A stretch of DNA of 31,130 nt from Collinsella sp. (GCA_022720335.1 JAIHVJ010000025.1:1-31130); one strand, 5' to 3'; positions 15,663-23,689 are shown, numbered from the stretch's first letter. Numbers and translations are program-made. The notes: a model not told the origin generated them from the sequence alone.

Positions 15663-15668
15663 ATTATA
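15663..15668 (-). promoter_or_regulatory. Probable -10 (TATAAT) of the amaP-asp23 operon
   Basis: TTTTATAATG on the minus strand gives a perfect TATAAT about 50 bases before the amaP start. It partly overlaps the T run of the preceding terminator. No good -35 is visible at 16-18 bases. Confidence 0.4.
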
Positions 15669-15671
15669 AAA

Positions 15672-15709
15672 GAGCCGGGTCCGGTGCTCTACGCACGCGG
15701 ATCCGGCTC
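15672..15709 (-). terminator. Terminator after the YebC/TACO1 gene
   Basis: GAGCCGG-g/a-TCCG arms (15672-15683 with 15698-15709), closed by CTC and followed on the minus strand by TTTTAT. It lies about 70 bases past the stop. A small TGCACGG/CCGTGCA hairpin (15755-15774) comes first. Confidence 0.7.
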
Positions 15710-15778
15710 ATCTATTCCACGAGGCTTGCATGCTCGCTTCATTATGCCCAGATATGCACGGCTCAATCCGTGCAGGCG

Positions 15779-16585
15779 CTACTCCTCCTCGAGGGCAGCG
15801 ATGACCTCGTCGGTCATGTCCATGGTGCTGTAAACATCCTGGACGTCGTCGAGCTCCTCAAGACGGTCGATGAGGCGCTGAACCTTCTTGGCGTCGGCGC
15901 CGGAGACCTCGGTCGGGGTGGTCGGGACCATGGTGGTCTCGGAGCCCTTGACCTGGACGCCCTGCTCCTCGAGCGCCTTGGAGACAGCCATAACGTCGTT
16001 GGCAGCAGTCCAGACGATCCACTCCTCGCCGGCATCCTCGTAGTCCTCGCCACCGGCCTCGGCGATGGCCATCATGAACTCATCCTCGTCACCGGCAGCA
16101 CCGTTGGCGATCATGGTCTCCTTCTTGGCGTTCTCGTCCAGGATCTCCTTGGCGACGACGATCTGGCCCTTGCGCTCAAACTGGAAGGCGACGGAGCCGG
16201 AGGTGCCCAGGTTGCCACCAGCGTGGGAGAAGGCGGAACGGACATCAGCGGCGGTGCGGTTGCGGTTGTCGGTCAGGCAGTCGACGTAGACGGCGACACC
16301 GGCGGGACCGTAGCCCTCGTACACGATGTTCTCGTAGACGGCGGCATCAGCACCCGAACCGAAGGCCTTGTCGATAGCGGACTTGATCTTGTCCTTGGGC
16401 ATGGACTGAGCCTTGGCCTTAGCAACGGCAGCGGCGAGGCTGGCGTTGTTCTCGGGCAGCGGGTCACCGCCGAGACGGGCAGCAACGGTGATGTTGCGGC
16501 TGAGCTTGGAGAAGAGGGCGGAACGCTTGGCGTCCTGCGCGCCCTTACGATGCTTGGTTGTGGCCCACTTAGAGTGTCCGGACAT
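15779..16585 (-). CDS. YebC/PmpR (TACO1) family protein
   Basis: 268 residues, slightly longer than the usual 240-250. It opens with the family start MSGHSKWATTKHRKGAQDAK. AMPKDKI-like QSMPKDKIKSAIDKAFG follows, then NIVYEGYGPAGVAVYVDCLT, DNRNRTAADVRSAF and GGNLGTSGSVAFQF. Members act as transcription regulators or as factors that relieve ribosome stalling at proline stretches. The extra length lies in an acidic loop (ANGAAGDEDEFMMAIAEAGG). AGGAG precedes the ATG. Confidence 0.95.
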   Translation of the reverse strand: MSGHSKWATTKHRKGAQDAKRSALFSKLSRNITVAARLGGDPLPENNASLAAAVAKAKAQSMPKDKIKSAIDKAFGSGADAAVYENIVYEGYGPAGVAVYVDCLTDNRNRTAADVRSAFSHAGGNLGTSGSVAFQFERKGQIVVAKEILDENAKKETMIANGAAGDEDEFMMAIAEAGGEDYEDAGEEWIVWTAANDVMAVSKALEEQGVQVKGSETTMVPTTPTEVSGADAKKVQRLIDRLEELDDVQDVYSTMDMTDEVIAALEEE

Positions 16586-16653
16586 ACGTGTCTCCTATCG
16601 GTTTCGACCTAAAGCCCAGCGCAGATGCTCGGGCAATATAAACAAACGTCGTT

Positions 16654-16682
16654 ATGATATACCTACTGGCCTGCAAGATAAA
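16654..16682 (-). promoter_or_regulatory. Possible promoter of the YebC/TACO1 gene
   Basis: The minus strand has TTTATC (16677-16682), exactly 17 bases, then TATCAT (16654-16659), about 70 bases before the start. Both hexamers match only moderately. Confidence 0.3.
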
Positions 16683-16717
16683 CCCCAAAATGAAGGCGTC
16701 GTGATGATGGCCCCTTT

Positions 16718-16754
16718 GGTGCAGCAAAGAAACCTGACCCCAATGCACCAGGTT
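16718..16754 (-). repeat. Variant of the dispersed hairpin repeat at the DUF6020 3' end
   Basis: On the minus strand AACCTGGTGCA, then TTGGGGTCAGGTTT, then TTGCTGCACC. The arms GGTGCA/TGCACC differ from copies A and B, but the AACCT start and GGG-CAGGTTT loop are kept. As with asp23, the DUF6020 stop codon TAA is completed by the first AA of the repeat. Confidence 0.55.
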
Positions 16755-18936
16755 AGGACCAGAGGAAGTCACTGCGGGTGACGGTGGCGCCGATGGCGAG
16801 GGGCATGCAGGCGATGACCGGATACAGGTAGCGCATGTAGGTCGAGCCGTTGCACGGACCAATCAGGCACACGGCGAGCACGCCCAACAGCGGCACCCAG
16901 ATCGCCAGCGCACGCCATGAATGACGACGCAGCAGGTAGACCACCACGGCGATCATGATCCACACATAGGTGGCCGAGCTCATGGTGAGCGAAATAAACG
17001 GAATGCGCTGCACCGCCACACGGTACAGATTGATCAGGTGGTCACACCAGCGCACCACGTTGCTGTCAACCGGATGGAAGTCGAAGTACTTGAGGTTGTC
17101 GGGACGCGCCATGATCTCGGCACTACGCGCCGTGCTGTAGACCCAGGCATCGCGCGCGCTCGGATAAAAATAACCATAGTAGTTATTGATAAGCGCCGAA
17201 ATATAGCACTCGGGATCCTTTTTGAACATCTGGGCCCACACCTCAAAATAGGCCTTGATGTCCTCCTGCGAGGCGTACTCGTTAAAGCAATTTTTGACGG
17301 CGTCCGACTTATCCGGGTTGTAACGACGGCCCAGATTCTCGTACTTGAGCACACGGTCGATCACGGCACGCTCTTCGTCGGTCACCAAGCCGTCGCAAGG
17401 AGCCTCCACGATGGCGCCGTCCTCCTTAACCGTGGGGTTGACGCCCGAGTTGAGGCCGTCGTGCTTTTGGACGAAACGAGCCGTCTGCTGGAACGGAATC
17501 GAGAGGATTTCTCGCTTGGAACCAGGCGTGATGTCGTGCGCCGGCATAAAGACCTTGGTGAAGTACATATTAGAGGCAAGGCAGAGTGCAAGCACCGCAA
17601 GAACTCCCACCCAGCGGAAACGCGGGATGGCGCCCGAAGGTGCAGCACTAGCCTGCTTGGCCGCGCGGCGAGCCACATGTGCGTCCCATGCGCAAAACGC
17701 CGCCGCGATTACGCATGCCGCCAGGGGAAACACCAGGCCTCCATTGCGCAAAAACGTGGAACCCATGGCAGCCAGCGCAAGCAACAGCCAGTCGTGGCGC
17801 GCAAAGAGCACGGGGGCTTTCTCGCCCGCTCGCTCGACATTGGCATCACGACGGGGCAGGCCACATGCGACGAGCTTGACGGTCTGTACCAGCAGCACCA
17901 AAAACGCGTCGGCAAAGAGCACGTCTTTGGTGAGCAGGGCCGCGTAGTTAGAGAACATCGGCATAAACGCAAAGAACAGCAGGATCGTACCGCGAACCGG
18001 CAGGCTCACGCCCAGTTTGCGCAGCGACGAAATGGAATAGGCCATGCAGGCAGCCGTGATGACAAATTGAGCGCAGGTATAGATGATGAGGCCCGCGTTA
18101 GCGCTGTTGAACAGCGAAAGCCCCAGTTGAACGCACGAGCCGATAATGGCCGTGTGCACTACGGGATGATGCCCGTTGAGCAACACATTGGGATTGAGCA
18201 GACGCAAGTAGTCACTCGTGCCGTTGGGGTAGTTGAACCACTGGCGAATCTGCGCACCCGTATCTCCCATAAAAAGGCCGGGCAGCGAAGCGATGAGCGT
18301 GGGCGCCCAGGCGATCATAAGCACCAGGAAGGGCCCGGCAAAGGGATGGACCGAGAGCACGGCGTGAGCCACACGCCATACGCGGCCAAAGTGCGCTTCG
18401 GAAAACGGAATGCGCCGAGAGCTCAGCCAATCTAGACACTCAAAGGCAAGGTAGAAGGCAACGACCGCCAAGAACATCCAGCCCGCACCGCCTATCCAGG
18501 CGCAGATGATACGGGCCTTATCGCCGAGCACGATCTCGGCCGAATCGGTGAGGTCGTAGCTACGGCCAAACACCATGCAGACGGCAAAGAACAGCGACGG
18601 AAGAATCACCGAGGGACGCCAAGCGTCGCCGCGGCCAAAGAATACGTAGCGAAACGGCAGCGTGAGCAGGCAGGCAAGCGCAAGCAGCATGACCGCGTCG
18701 GTATGGCCGGCAAACGAGAGGAGCACCTCGTAGCACACGTACAGCATGCCCGAGGCTTTGGGGTCAATCGCCAAGACCGCGTTGCTCGACACCGGGGCGG
18801 GATCGATGGAAAACGCCGTGGTCGCCAACAGCGCGAGCAAAAATGCGATAAGCGTCTGCTTGACGGGGTAGCGCTTAAACCAGACGATGCGGGCAGCGTC
18901 GCGCGCAGCCGTTGTGGAGAGGTCGGAATCCTTCAC
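16753..18936 (-). CDS. DUF6020-type polytopic membrane protein
   Basis: 727 residues with about 12-14 hydrophobic segments and a soluble loop of roughly 150 residues (about 470-640, including NPDKSDAVKNCFNEY and ALINNYYGYFYPSARDAW). The motifs PGLFMGDTGAQIRQWFNYPN and NGHHPVVHT after the fourth or fifth helix and LLTKDVLFADAF resemble DUF6020 and GT-C-like lipid-linked sugar transferases. An Asp in the first large loop would be catalytic if that analogy holds (inference). The start is GTG at 18934-18936, with AAAGG ten bases upstream. It lies inside the rewritten tail of lgt, which overlaps it by 62 bases in another frame. The native product is probably an envelope glycan or polymer enzyme. 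Confidence 0.75.
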   Translation of the reverse strand: MKDSDLSTTAARDAARIVWFKRYPVKQTLIAFLLALLATTAFSIDPAPVSSNAVLAIDPKASGMLYVCYEVLLSFAGHTDAVMLLALACLLTLPFRYVFFGRGDAWRPSVILPSLFFAVCMVFGRSYDLTDSAEIVLGDKARIICAWIGGAGWMFLAVVAFYLAFECLDWLSSRRIPFSEAHFGRVWRVAHAVLSVHPFAGPFLVLMIAWAPTLIASLPGLFMGDTGAQIRQWFNYPNGTSDYLRLLNPNVLLNGHHPVVHTAIIGSCVQLGLSLFNSANAGLIIYTCAQFVITAACMAYSISSLRKLGVSLPVRGTILLFFAFMPMFSNYAALLTKDVLFADAFLVLLVQTVKLVACGLPRRDANVERAGEKAPVLFARHDWLLLALAAMGSTFLRNGGLVFPLAACVIAAAFCAWDAHVARRAAKQASAAPSGAIPRFRWVGVLAVLALCLASNMYFTKVFMPAHDITPGSKREILSIPFQQTARFVQKHDGLNSGVNPTVKEDGAIVEAPCDGLVTDEERAVIDRVLKYENLGRRYNPDKSDAVKNCFNEYASQEDIKAYFEVWAQMFKKDPECYISALINNYYGYFYPSARDAWVYSTARSAEIMARPDNLKYFDFHPVDSNVVRWCDHLINLYRVAVQRIPFISLTMSSATYVWIMIAVVVYLLRRHSWRALAIWVPLLGVLAVCLIGPCNGSTYMRYLYPVIACMPLAIGATVTRSDFLWS

Positions 18937-19747
18937 AGTCCGAAAGCCTTTCTAGAAACCTGCCAAAAAGGGACAGGTTTATTTTGGCAGGTTTTATCTG
19001 GGGAAACGTTACGGTTCTGTCATCGTTGGTGATGACGCCTCCCAGCAGATAGCCCAGCTGGGCATCGGGCACGCGCACGAACTCAACGAGAAAGCGGACG
19101 ATGCCGTACCCCATCACGAACACGCCCATAAACGTGCCCTGGGGCAGTAGCGGCTTTTTGCGGCTGAGCACCTGCAAAATACAGAAGAGCACGACGCCCT
19201 CAAGAAACGCCTCGTAGAGCTGGGAGGGATGGCGCGGCATATCGCCCGCGGTGCCGCCAAAGACCACACCCCAAGGCAGATCGGTCGGCTTACCCCACAG
19301 CTCACCGTTCACGAAGTTGGCGCAACGTCCCAGGCACAGCGCCAGCGGAGCACCGATCACAGCAAGGTCGGCGATGGTCCAGGCGTCGAGCTTATACATG
19401 CGGCACACGATGATGCCGCCCAAGATGCCGCCGACCAGGCCACCGTGGAAGCTCATACCGCCCTCGTTGGTGGCAAAGATCTCGAGCGGGTGGGTCCAAT
19501 AGTAGCCATCGCCGTAAAAGACGACGTAAAACAGGCGCGCGCCAATAATGAGGCCAAAGACCGCGCCGACCACGACGCTCGTCAGGTCATCAATCGTAAT
19601 GTCGAAGCCCCAACGGCGCTGCGTGTGGTACATAACAACCGCCGTGAGCAGAGCGCCGACCACGTAGGCCAGACCATACCAGTAAATGGTGATGGGGCCC
19701 GCCGAGATCGCGACGGGATCAAGCATATGGTAGAGGTCGTTGAGCAT
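18875..19747 (-). CDS. lgt: Prolipoprotein diacylglyceryl transferase with a replaced C-terminus
   Basis: 290 residues by frame. Residues 1-240 are a good Lgt. Helix 1 is followed by GARLFYVVFY, the His motif SFHGGL (about 99-104), the signature GRCANFVNGE (140-149), PRHPSQLYEA (171-180), and GIVRFLVEFVRVPDAQLGYL with its conserved Arg and Glu. Lgt moves diacylglyceryl from phosphatidylglycerol to lipoprotein cysteines. After LLGGVIT (240) the expected last helix (a GQ-L-S-P type segment) is absent. The frame instead reads NDDRTVTFPQIKPAKINLSL and on through a dispersed repeat into the start of the DUF6020 gene. Catalytic residues remain but helix 7 is lost. Activity is uncertain. ATG follows AGGGGAT. 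Confidence 0.85.
   Translation of the reverse strand: MLNDLYHMLDPVAISAGPITIYWYGLAYVVGALLTAVVMYHTQRRWGFDITIDDLTSVVVGAVFGLIIGARLFYVVFYGDGYYWTHPLEIFATNEGGMSFHGGLVGGILGGIIVCRMYKLDAWTIADLAVIGAPLALCLGRCANFVNGELWGKPTDLPWGVVFGGTAGDMPRHPSQLYEAFLEGVVLFCILQVLSRKKPLLPQGTFMGVFVMGYGIVRFLVEFVRVPDAQLGYLLGGVITNDDRTVTFPQIKPAKINLSLFGRFLERLSDCEGFRPLHNGCARRCPHRLV
18957..19011 (+). repeat. Dispersed GGGACAGGTTT hairpin repeat, copy A
   Basis: AACCTGCCAAAA (arm), GGGACAGGTTT, TTTTGGCAGGTT (arm), then TTATCTGGGGAAACGTTA. The arms are perfect complements over 12 bases. It is 93% identical to 14084-14138. It lies between the conserved part of lgt and the DUF6020 start and is translated as part of the aberrant Lgt tail. 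Confidence 0.75.
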
Positions 19748-19773
19748 ATCGATCCCCTGCTCCCTACATACAA

Positions 19774-19806
19774 ATGCGGCCGCGGGCCTTGCGCTCGCAG
19801 CCGCAT
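19774..19806 (-). terminator. Terminator between the NifU-domain gene and lgt
   Basis: ATGCGGC (19774-19780) pairs with GCCGCAT (19800-19806), and the stem extends through GCG/CGC with small bulges. ATTTGTATG follows on the minus strand. It lies about 50 bases past the NifU stop. Confidence 0.55.
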
Positions 19807-19855
19807 ATCTGGGCGTAACGTCTATGCGGAGCGTACCGTCCGCAGCTTTCGCATC

Positions 19856-20134
19856 TTAGAACGGCGCGTACTCGTCGTACAGGTCCTCGGCCTCGCCGGA
19901 AGCATTGACCTGCTCAACGCGGGTAACGCCGGGCACATGCTCCTTCAAGATGCGCTCGATACCCATGGAAAGGGTTAGCGAGCTCATGGGGCAGCCGGCG
20001 CAGGCGCCCTGCAGCTCCAGCTTGACAACACCCTCGTCGTCGACGCCCACATACTCCATATCGCCGCCATCGGCCTGCAGGTTGGGGCGGATCTCTTCAA
20101 GAACCTTCTTAAGCAGCTCTTCGTTAACAGCCAC
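19856..20134 (-). CDS. NifU-like C-terminal domain protein (Fe-S cluster scaffold)
   Basis: 92 residues, the size of stand-alone NifU-C/Nfu proteins. It has EEIRPNLQADGGDMEYVGVD and the CxxC cluster ligands in GACAGCPMSS (Cys 45 and 48), followed by SLTLSMGIERILKEHVPGV. It carries a 4Fe-4S cluster for delivery to client proteins. The start is GTG at 20132-20134, with AAGGAG five bases upstream. Clients could include the large iron-sulfur activase at 25681-30468 (speculative). Confidence 0.92.
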   Translation of the reverse strand: MAVNEELLKKVLEEIRPNLQADGGDMEYVGVDDEGVVKLELQGACAGCPMSSLTLSMGIERILKEHVPGVTRVEQVNASGEAEDLYDEYAPF

Positions 20135-20156
20135 AGGGGCTCCTTTCTCACAATAA

Positions 20157-20172
20157 CGCGGGCACGCCCGCG
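20157..20172 (-). other. Short hairpin upstream of the NifU-domain gene
   Basis: CGCGGGC (20157-20163) with GCCCGCG (20166-20172), only two loop bases, just before the ribosome site. There is no T run. It could be a weak terminator of the preceding gene or a leader structure. Confidence 0.3.
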
Positions 20173-20243
20173 GACAGAAGCTATGTTACTACAGCCATGT
20201 ACCCGCTCACGAGCCGTCCATGCGCGCAGACGCGACTTTCACG

Positions 20244-20276
20244 AGTAGTCAATTTGGGACGGGGCTCTTTGAGCTG
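20244..20276 (+). repeat. 33-base intergenic repeat, copy 2 (partner at 749-781)
   Basis: TAGTCAATTTGGGACGGGG followed by CTCTTTGAGCTGCC. It matches 28 of 33 bases with 749-781 and lies 30 bases after the dCMP deaminase stop. On the minus strand GCTC-aaa-GAGC forms a tiny hairpin. Confidence 0.5.
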
Positions 20277-20306
20277 CCTTTTGTTGCCAGCTGGCGTTGC
20301 CACGCG

Positions 20307-20831
20307 CTACTGCTGAGCCTGCCCCTCGGTGCCGATGTGAACATCGACGATAACCTGGCGGTAGCTGATGCCACAGGAGTCGAGGATGCGGCGGCTGATG
20401 CGCCCATCATCGGTGTCGGCGTACTTGTTGTCCAGGTAGACAACCTCACCCACGCCCACCTGCGCCAAAATCTTGGCGCAGTCGTGGCACGGGAACAGCG
20501 TGACGTAGACCGTGGAACCCTCGAGGTCCTTGAGCGAGCCACGGTAGTTGAGCACGGCGTTTGCCTCGGCATGGACCACGTAGTTGTGCTTGTCCTGCAG
20601 CGGGTCGTCGCTCGTACCCCACGGGAAAAAGTCGTCGTTGAGCGCCGAGGGCGTACCGTTGTAGCCCACCGAAAGGATGCGGTGGTTGGTGCTGGCGATG
20701 CACGCACCCACCTGCGTGTTGGGGTCCTTGCTGCGGCGCTGAGCGGCGATGGCCACGCTCATAAAGAACTCGTCCCAGCTAATGACGTCCAGGCGCTTGC
20801 CTGACGAAGTTTGATGAAGATCGTCCGACAT
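20307..20831 (-). CDS. Deoxycytidylate (dCMP) deaminase
   Basis: 174 residues. The CDA-fold motifs are complete: KDPNTQVGACIAS, GYNGTPS, the zinc and proton-shuttle HAEANAV (His 87, Glu 89) and PCHDC (Cys 115 and 118). The NDDFFPWG loop is typical of the ComEB/dCMP deaminase group. It converts dCMP to dUMP for thymidylate synthesis. The start ATG at 20829-20831 has GGAGGTG eight bases upstream; a longer in-frame reading to 20867 lacks such a site. It lies between coaX and the NifU-domain gene in the same direction. Confidence 0.93.
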   Translation of the reverse strand: MSDDLHQTSSGKRLDVISWDEFFMSVAIAAQRRSKDPNTQVGACIASTNHRILSVGYNGTPSALNDDFFPWGTSDDPLQDKHNYVVHAEANAVLNYRGSLKDLEGSTVYVTLFPCHDCAKILAQVGVGEVVYLDNKYADTDDGRISRRILDSCGISYRQVIVDVHIGTEGQAQQ

Positions 20832-20915
20832 GGCAGACACCTCCGTAATCGCAATAGTTTGACCCATTGTAGCAGGTGAAAGGTGGGGGCGTTTGTCCCA
20901 CCGGCGCCCTCACTT

Positions 20916-21767
20916 TTACACGCGGCGGGGCTTTTGGTTGATGCGGTAGAGCTCGGCGAGTCCTCGCAACGTCAGCGCATCGTCGACCGTCAGACTGTGA
21001 CCGACCAACGCCGCGAGTGCCTCGGCGTCGTCGCCGGTAATGACGATGGGCACGTCGCCCTCCTCCGCGGCCTTGGTCGCGCGCATCTCGGCGAGCACCA
21101 TGTCGAGCATGCCGTCGATGCGGGCCACCTCGCCCAGAACCACGCCCGAACGCATGGCCTCGCGCGTGTTGCGACCGATCACATGCGTGGGTGCCGAGGG
21201 CTCGACCTGCGGCAGGCGTGCCGCAGCAGCCGAGAGCGAGCGGGCGCCGAGCGCCAGACCCGGCGCGATGACGCCGCCGACAAAGGTACCGCGCGCATCG
21301 ATGACCTCAATATTGGTCGTGGTACCCAGGTCGATCACGATGCAGGGAGAGCCGTAGACGGCGCGTGCCGCCACGGCGTCGGCGATGCGGTCGGGACCGA
21401 TCTCGGCCGGATCGTCGTAGTGCACGGGCATGCCGGTCTTGAGGCCCGGCCCCACGGTGAGCACGCGCCCCGTACAAGTGCGGGAAAGCGCCGTCTTCCA
21501 CGGGCGCTCGAGCGCCGGCACCACGCAACTCAGCACTGCGGCTGCGGGCACAAGCGCACCCGGCATGCCCGCATCGGCCGCCAGTGCGGCCATGACCTGC
21601 ACGAGACGCATGCGCGCCTCGTCTGCTGTGATGCTCGACGGCGTGGTGATCTCGCACGTCGCAAGCGGACATTCCTGCGCCGCGGCCGAATCCTCTGCAA
21701 ACAGGCCAAAGCGAATGAACGTGTTGCCCACGTCGACCGTCAATATATATGCGCACCCATTAAGCAT
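20916..21767 (-). CDS. coaX: Type III pantothenate kinase
   Basis: 283 residues. ASKHA-fold markers are DVGNT (12-16), EIGPDRIADAVAA (GPDR 124-127), VIDLGTTTNIEVID (146-150 region) and GGVIAPGLALGARSLS. It phosphorylates pantothenate in CoA synthesis, needs a monovalent cation, and is not feedback-inhibited by CoA. The start is ATG 21765-21767, with AAGGAG nine bases upstream. It is the first of the leftward series and diverges from the OPT transporter. Confidence 0.93.
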   Translation of the reverse strand: MLNGCAYILTVDVGNTFIRFGLFAEDSAAAQECPLATCEITTPSSITADEARMRLVQVMAALAADAGMPGALVPAAAVLSCVVPALERPWKTALSRTCTGRVLTVGPGLKTGMPVHYDDPAEIGPDRIADAVAARAVYGSPCIVIDLGTTTNIEVIDARGTFVGGVIAPGLALGARSLSAAAARLPQVEPSAPTHVIGRNTREAMRSGVVLGEVARIDGMLDMVLAEMRATKAAEEGDVPIVITGDDAEALAALVGHSLTVDDALTLRGLAELYRINQKPRRV

Positions 21768-21794
21768 CGTCGGCGCTCCTTTCGTCTGCCCAGC

Positions 21795-21849
21795 AGTATA
21801 TCGCCTACCTAAACCAGTCATCCCAAAATGACTAGCTTGCGGCTATACT
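21795..21849. promoter_or_regulatory. Divergent promoter region coaX / OPT transporter with a central dyad
   Basis: The minus strand has TATACT at 21795-21800 for coaX and the plus strand has TATACT at 21844-21849 for the transporter. Between them is the perfect dyad AGTCAT-cccaaa-ATGACT (21816-21833), a possible operator. Neither -10 has a strong -35. Confidence 0.4.
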
Positions 21850-21896
21850 GGTGCGCGGTCGTTTGCGAGCTCATGCGGCGGCCCTTGGTAACCCGA

Positions 21897-21935
21897 CTTC
21901 CCGCGCCGTATCCGTAACGGCGCTCCCGGGGGAAG
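21897..21935 (+). other. 5' leader hairpin of the OPT transporter gene
   Basis: CTTCCC and GCGCCGT (21897-21909) fold with ACGGCGC and GGGAAG (21917-21935), leaving an internal TCCC bulge. It ends about 15 bases before the AAGGAG ribosome site. It may influence mRNA stability or translation; there is no known riboswitch match. Confidence 0.35.
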
Positions 21936-21959
21936 CGGATATACGCAAAGGAGTTTTAT

Positions 21960-23663
21960 ATGAGCAATCCCTTGAACCGCACCTCGATGCGCGGGCAACT
22001 CACGCTGCGCGGCGTCGTCATCGGCGTCCTTGGCTGCGTGATCATCACGGCAAGCTCGGCCTACACCGCCCTCAAGATGGGCGCACTCCCCTGGCCGATC
22101 GTCTTCGCTGCCGTCATCTCGCTGTTCTTCCTGAAGCTCATGGGCAACGCCAGCCTCAACGAGGCAAACGTCACCCACACCATCATGTCCGCAGGCGCCA
22201 TGGTCGCCGGCGGCTTGGCGTTTACCATCCCGGGCGCCTGGATGCTGGGCTATGCCGACCAGATCAGCTGGCTCGACATGTTTATCGTGGCGCTCGCCGG
22301 CACCATCTTGGGCCTTCTGGCGACAGCGCTCATCCACCGTCACTTTATCGTGGACGCCGCGCTCGAGTTCCCCACCGGCAACGCCGCAGCTCAGACCCTG
22401 CGCGCTACCGAGGCCGGCGGCAAGACCGGCAAGCAGCTCTTTGGCTCCATGGCCATCGCCGGCATCTACAGCGTGCTTCGCGACGCCCTGGGCGTGGTAC
22501 CCAGTATGCTGTGCACGCTCAATATCCCCGGCGTGACCTTTGCCATCTACAACTCGCCCATGCTGCTCTCCGTCGGCTTTTTGGTGGGCTTCGCCCCCGT
22601 CGCCTTCTGGTTTGCCGGCGCGCTGCTGGGAAACTTTGGCATCATCGTCGGCGGCACCGCTGCCGGTCTGTTCGACGTCGCAACCGCACAGGGCATCGTC
22701 AAGTCCCTGGGTATGGGCCTCATGATGGGCTTTGGCGTCGCCGTCGTACTCAAGGACATCCTGCCGCAGGTCGCCGGTATCGTCCGCGGTCTCGCCGCCG
22801 ACAGCTCCACCGACACCGACGAGCAGTCGCTCATCTCGGGCTCCCTTAAGCTCGACGCCGGCATCATCGGCCTGGGCGCCGCCGCCATCGCCGTGATCGT
22901 CGCCATCGCGCTCGACCTTGGTCCCGTCCCGGCCGTCATCGTCACGCTGTTCACCTTTGTCACCACCATCATGAGTGCGCAGAGCTGCGGGCAGACGGGT
23001 ATCGACCCCATGGAGATCTTCGGCCTCATCGTCATGCTCATCGTGGCAGCCTTCGCGCAGCTCGCTCAGGTCAAGCTGTTCTTTATCGCCGGCATCGTGG
23101 CCGTGGCGTGCGGCCTTGCGGGCGACGTCATGAACGACTTTAAGGCCGGCGCCGTGCTGGGCACCAACCCGCGCGCACAGTGGGTCGGTCAGGCCATCGG
23201 CGGCATCGTGGGCGCCCTGGTCGCCGCCGCCGTCATGGTCGCGCTCGTCACCGCCTATGGTCCGGACGCCTTTGGTCCCGACAAGAGCTTCGTTGCCGCG
23301 CAGGCAAGCGTGGTCGCCACCATGGTCTCGGGCATCCCGAGCGTGCCGTGGTTCGCAGGCGGCTTTATCGCCGGCATCGTCATGTACTGGCTCGGCATTC
23401 CGGCCATGATGATCGGCCTGGGCGTGTACCTGCCGTTCTACATGTCGCTCACGGCCTTCCTAGGCTCCTGCGTCAAGCTCGCCTACGACAAGTGGGCCGC
23501 TCACCGCGACGCCGAGGCCGGTCTTTCGGACGAGGAAAAGGCCGCCAAGGACGCCGCCTTCCAGGAGCAGGGCTTGGTTGTCGCCAGCGGCCTGCTCGGT
23601 GGCGAGTCCATCGTCGGCGTTATCCTGGCGTTCATCTCCGTGGGCTTAAGCCTGCTGGGGTAG
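21960..23663 (+). CDS. OPT-superfamily oligopeptide/metal-chelate transporter
   Basis: 567 residues, about 14-16 membrane helices. It opens RTSMRGQLTLRGVVIGVLGC with ITASSAYTALKMGALPWPIV, the OPT-family entry motif. NASLNEANVTHTIMSAG, EFPTGNAAAQTLRA, and an SCGQTGIDPMEIFG motif near the middle also fit. Prokaryotic OPT members import peptides or metal-chelating peptides by proton symport; the substrate here is unknown. ATG follows AAGGAG with six bases. It stands alone with its own terminator. Confidence 0.9.
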   Translation: MSNPLNRTSMRGQLTLRGVVIGVLGCVIITASSAYTALKMGALPWPIVFAAVISLFFLKLMGNASLNEANVTHTIMSAGAMVAGGLAFTIPGAWMLGYADQISWLDMFIVALAGTILGLLATALIHRHFIVDAALEFPTGNAAAQTLRATEAGGKTGKQLFGSMAIAGIYSVLRDALGVVPSMLCTLNIPGVTFAIYNSPMLLSVGFLVGFAPVAFWFAGALLGNFGIIVGGTAAGLFDVATAQGIVKSLGMGLMMGFGVAVVLKDILPQVAGIVRGLAADSSTDTDEQSLISGSLKLDAGIIGLGAAAIAVIVAIALDLGPVPAVIVTLFTFVTTIMSAQSCGQTGIDPMEIFGLIVMLIVAAFAQLAQVKLFFIAGIVAVACGLAGDVMNDFKAGAVLGTNPRAQWVGQAIGGIVGALVAAAVMVALVTAYGPDAFGPDKSFVAAQASVVATMVSGIPSVPWFAGGFIAGIVMYWLGIPAMMIGLGVYLPFYMSLTAFLGSCVKLAYDKWAAHRDAEAGLSDEEKAAKDAAFQEQGLVVASGLLGGESIVGVILAFISVGLSLLG

Positions 23664-23689
23664 GCCGACCAACAACGCACCAGCGCAGA

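Noticed and set aside
14084..19011. CRISPR array or direct-repeat cluster
   Set aside because: The repeats are single, far apart, in both orientations, and have no regular spacers.
20832..20867. 12-residue longer start for dCMP deaminase
   Set aside because: The ATG at 20831 has GGAGGTG at ideal distance; the longer start does not.
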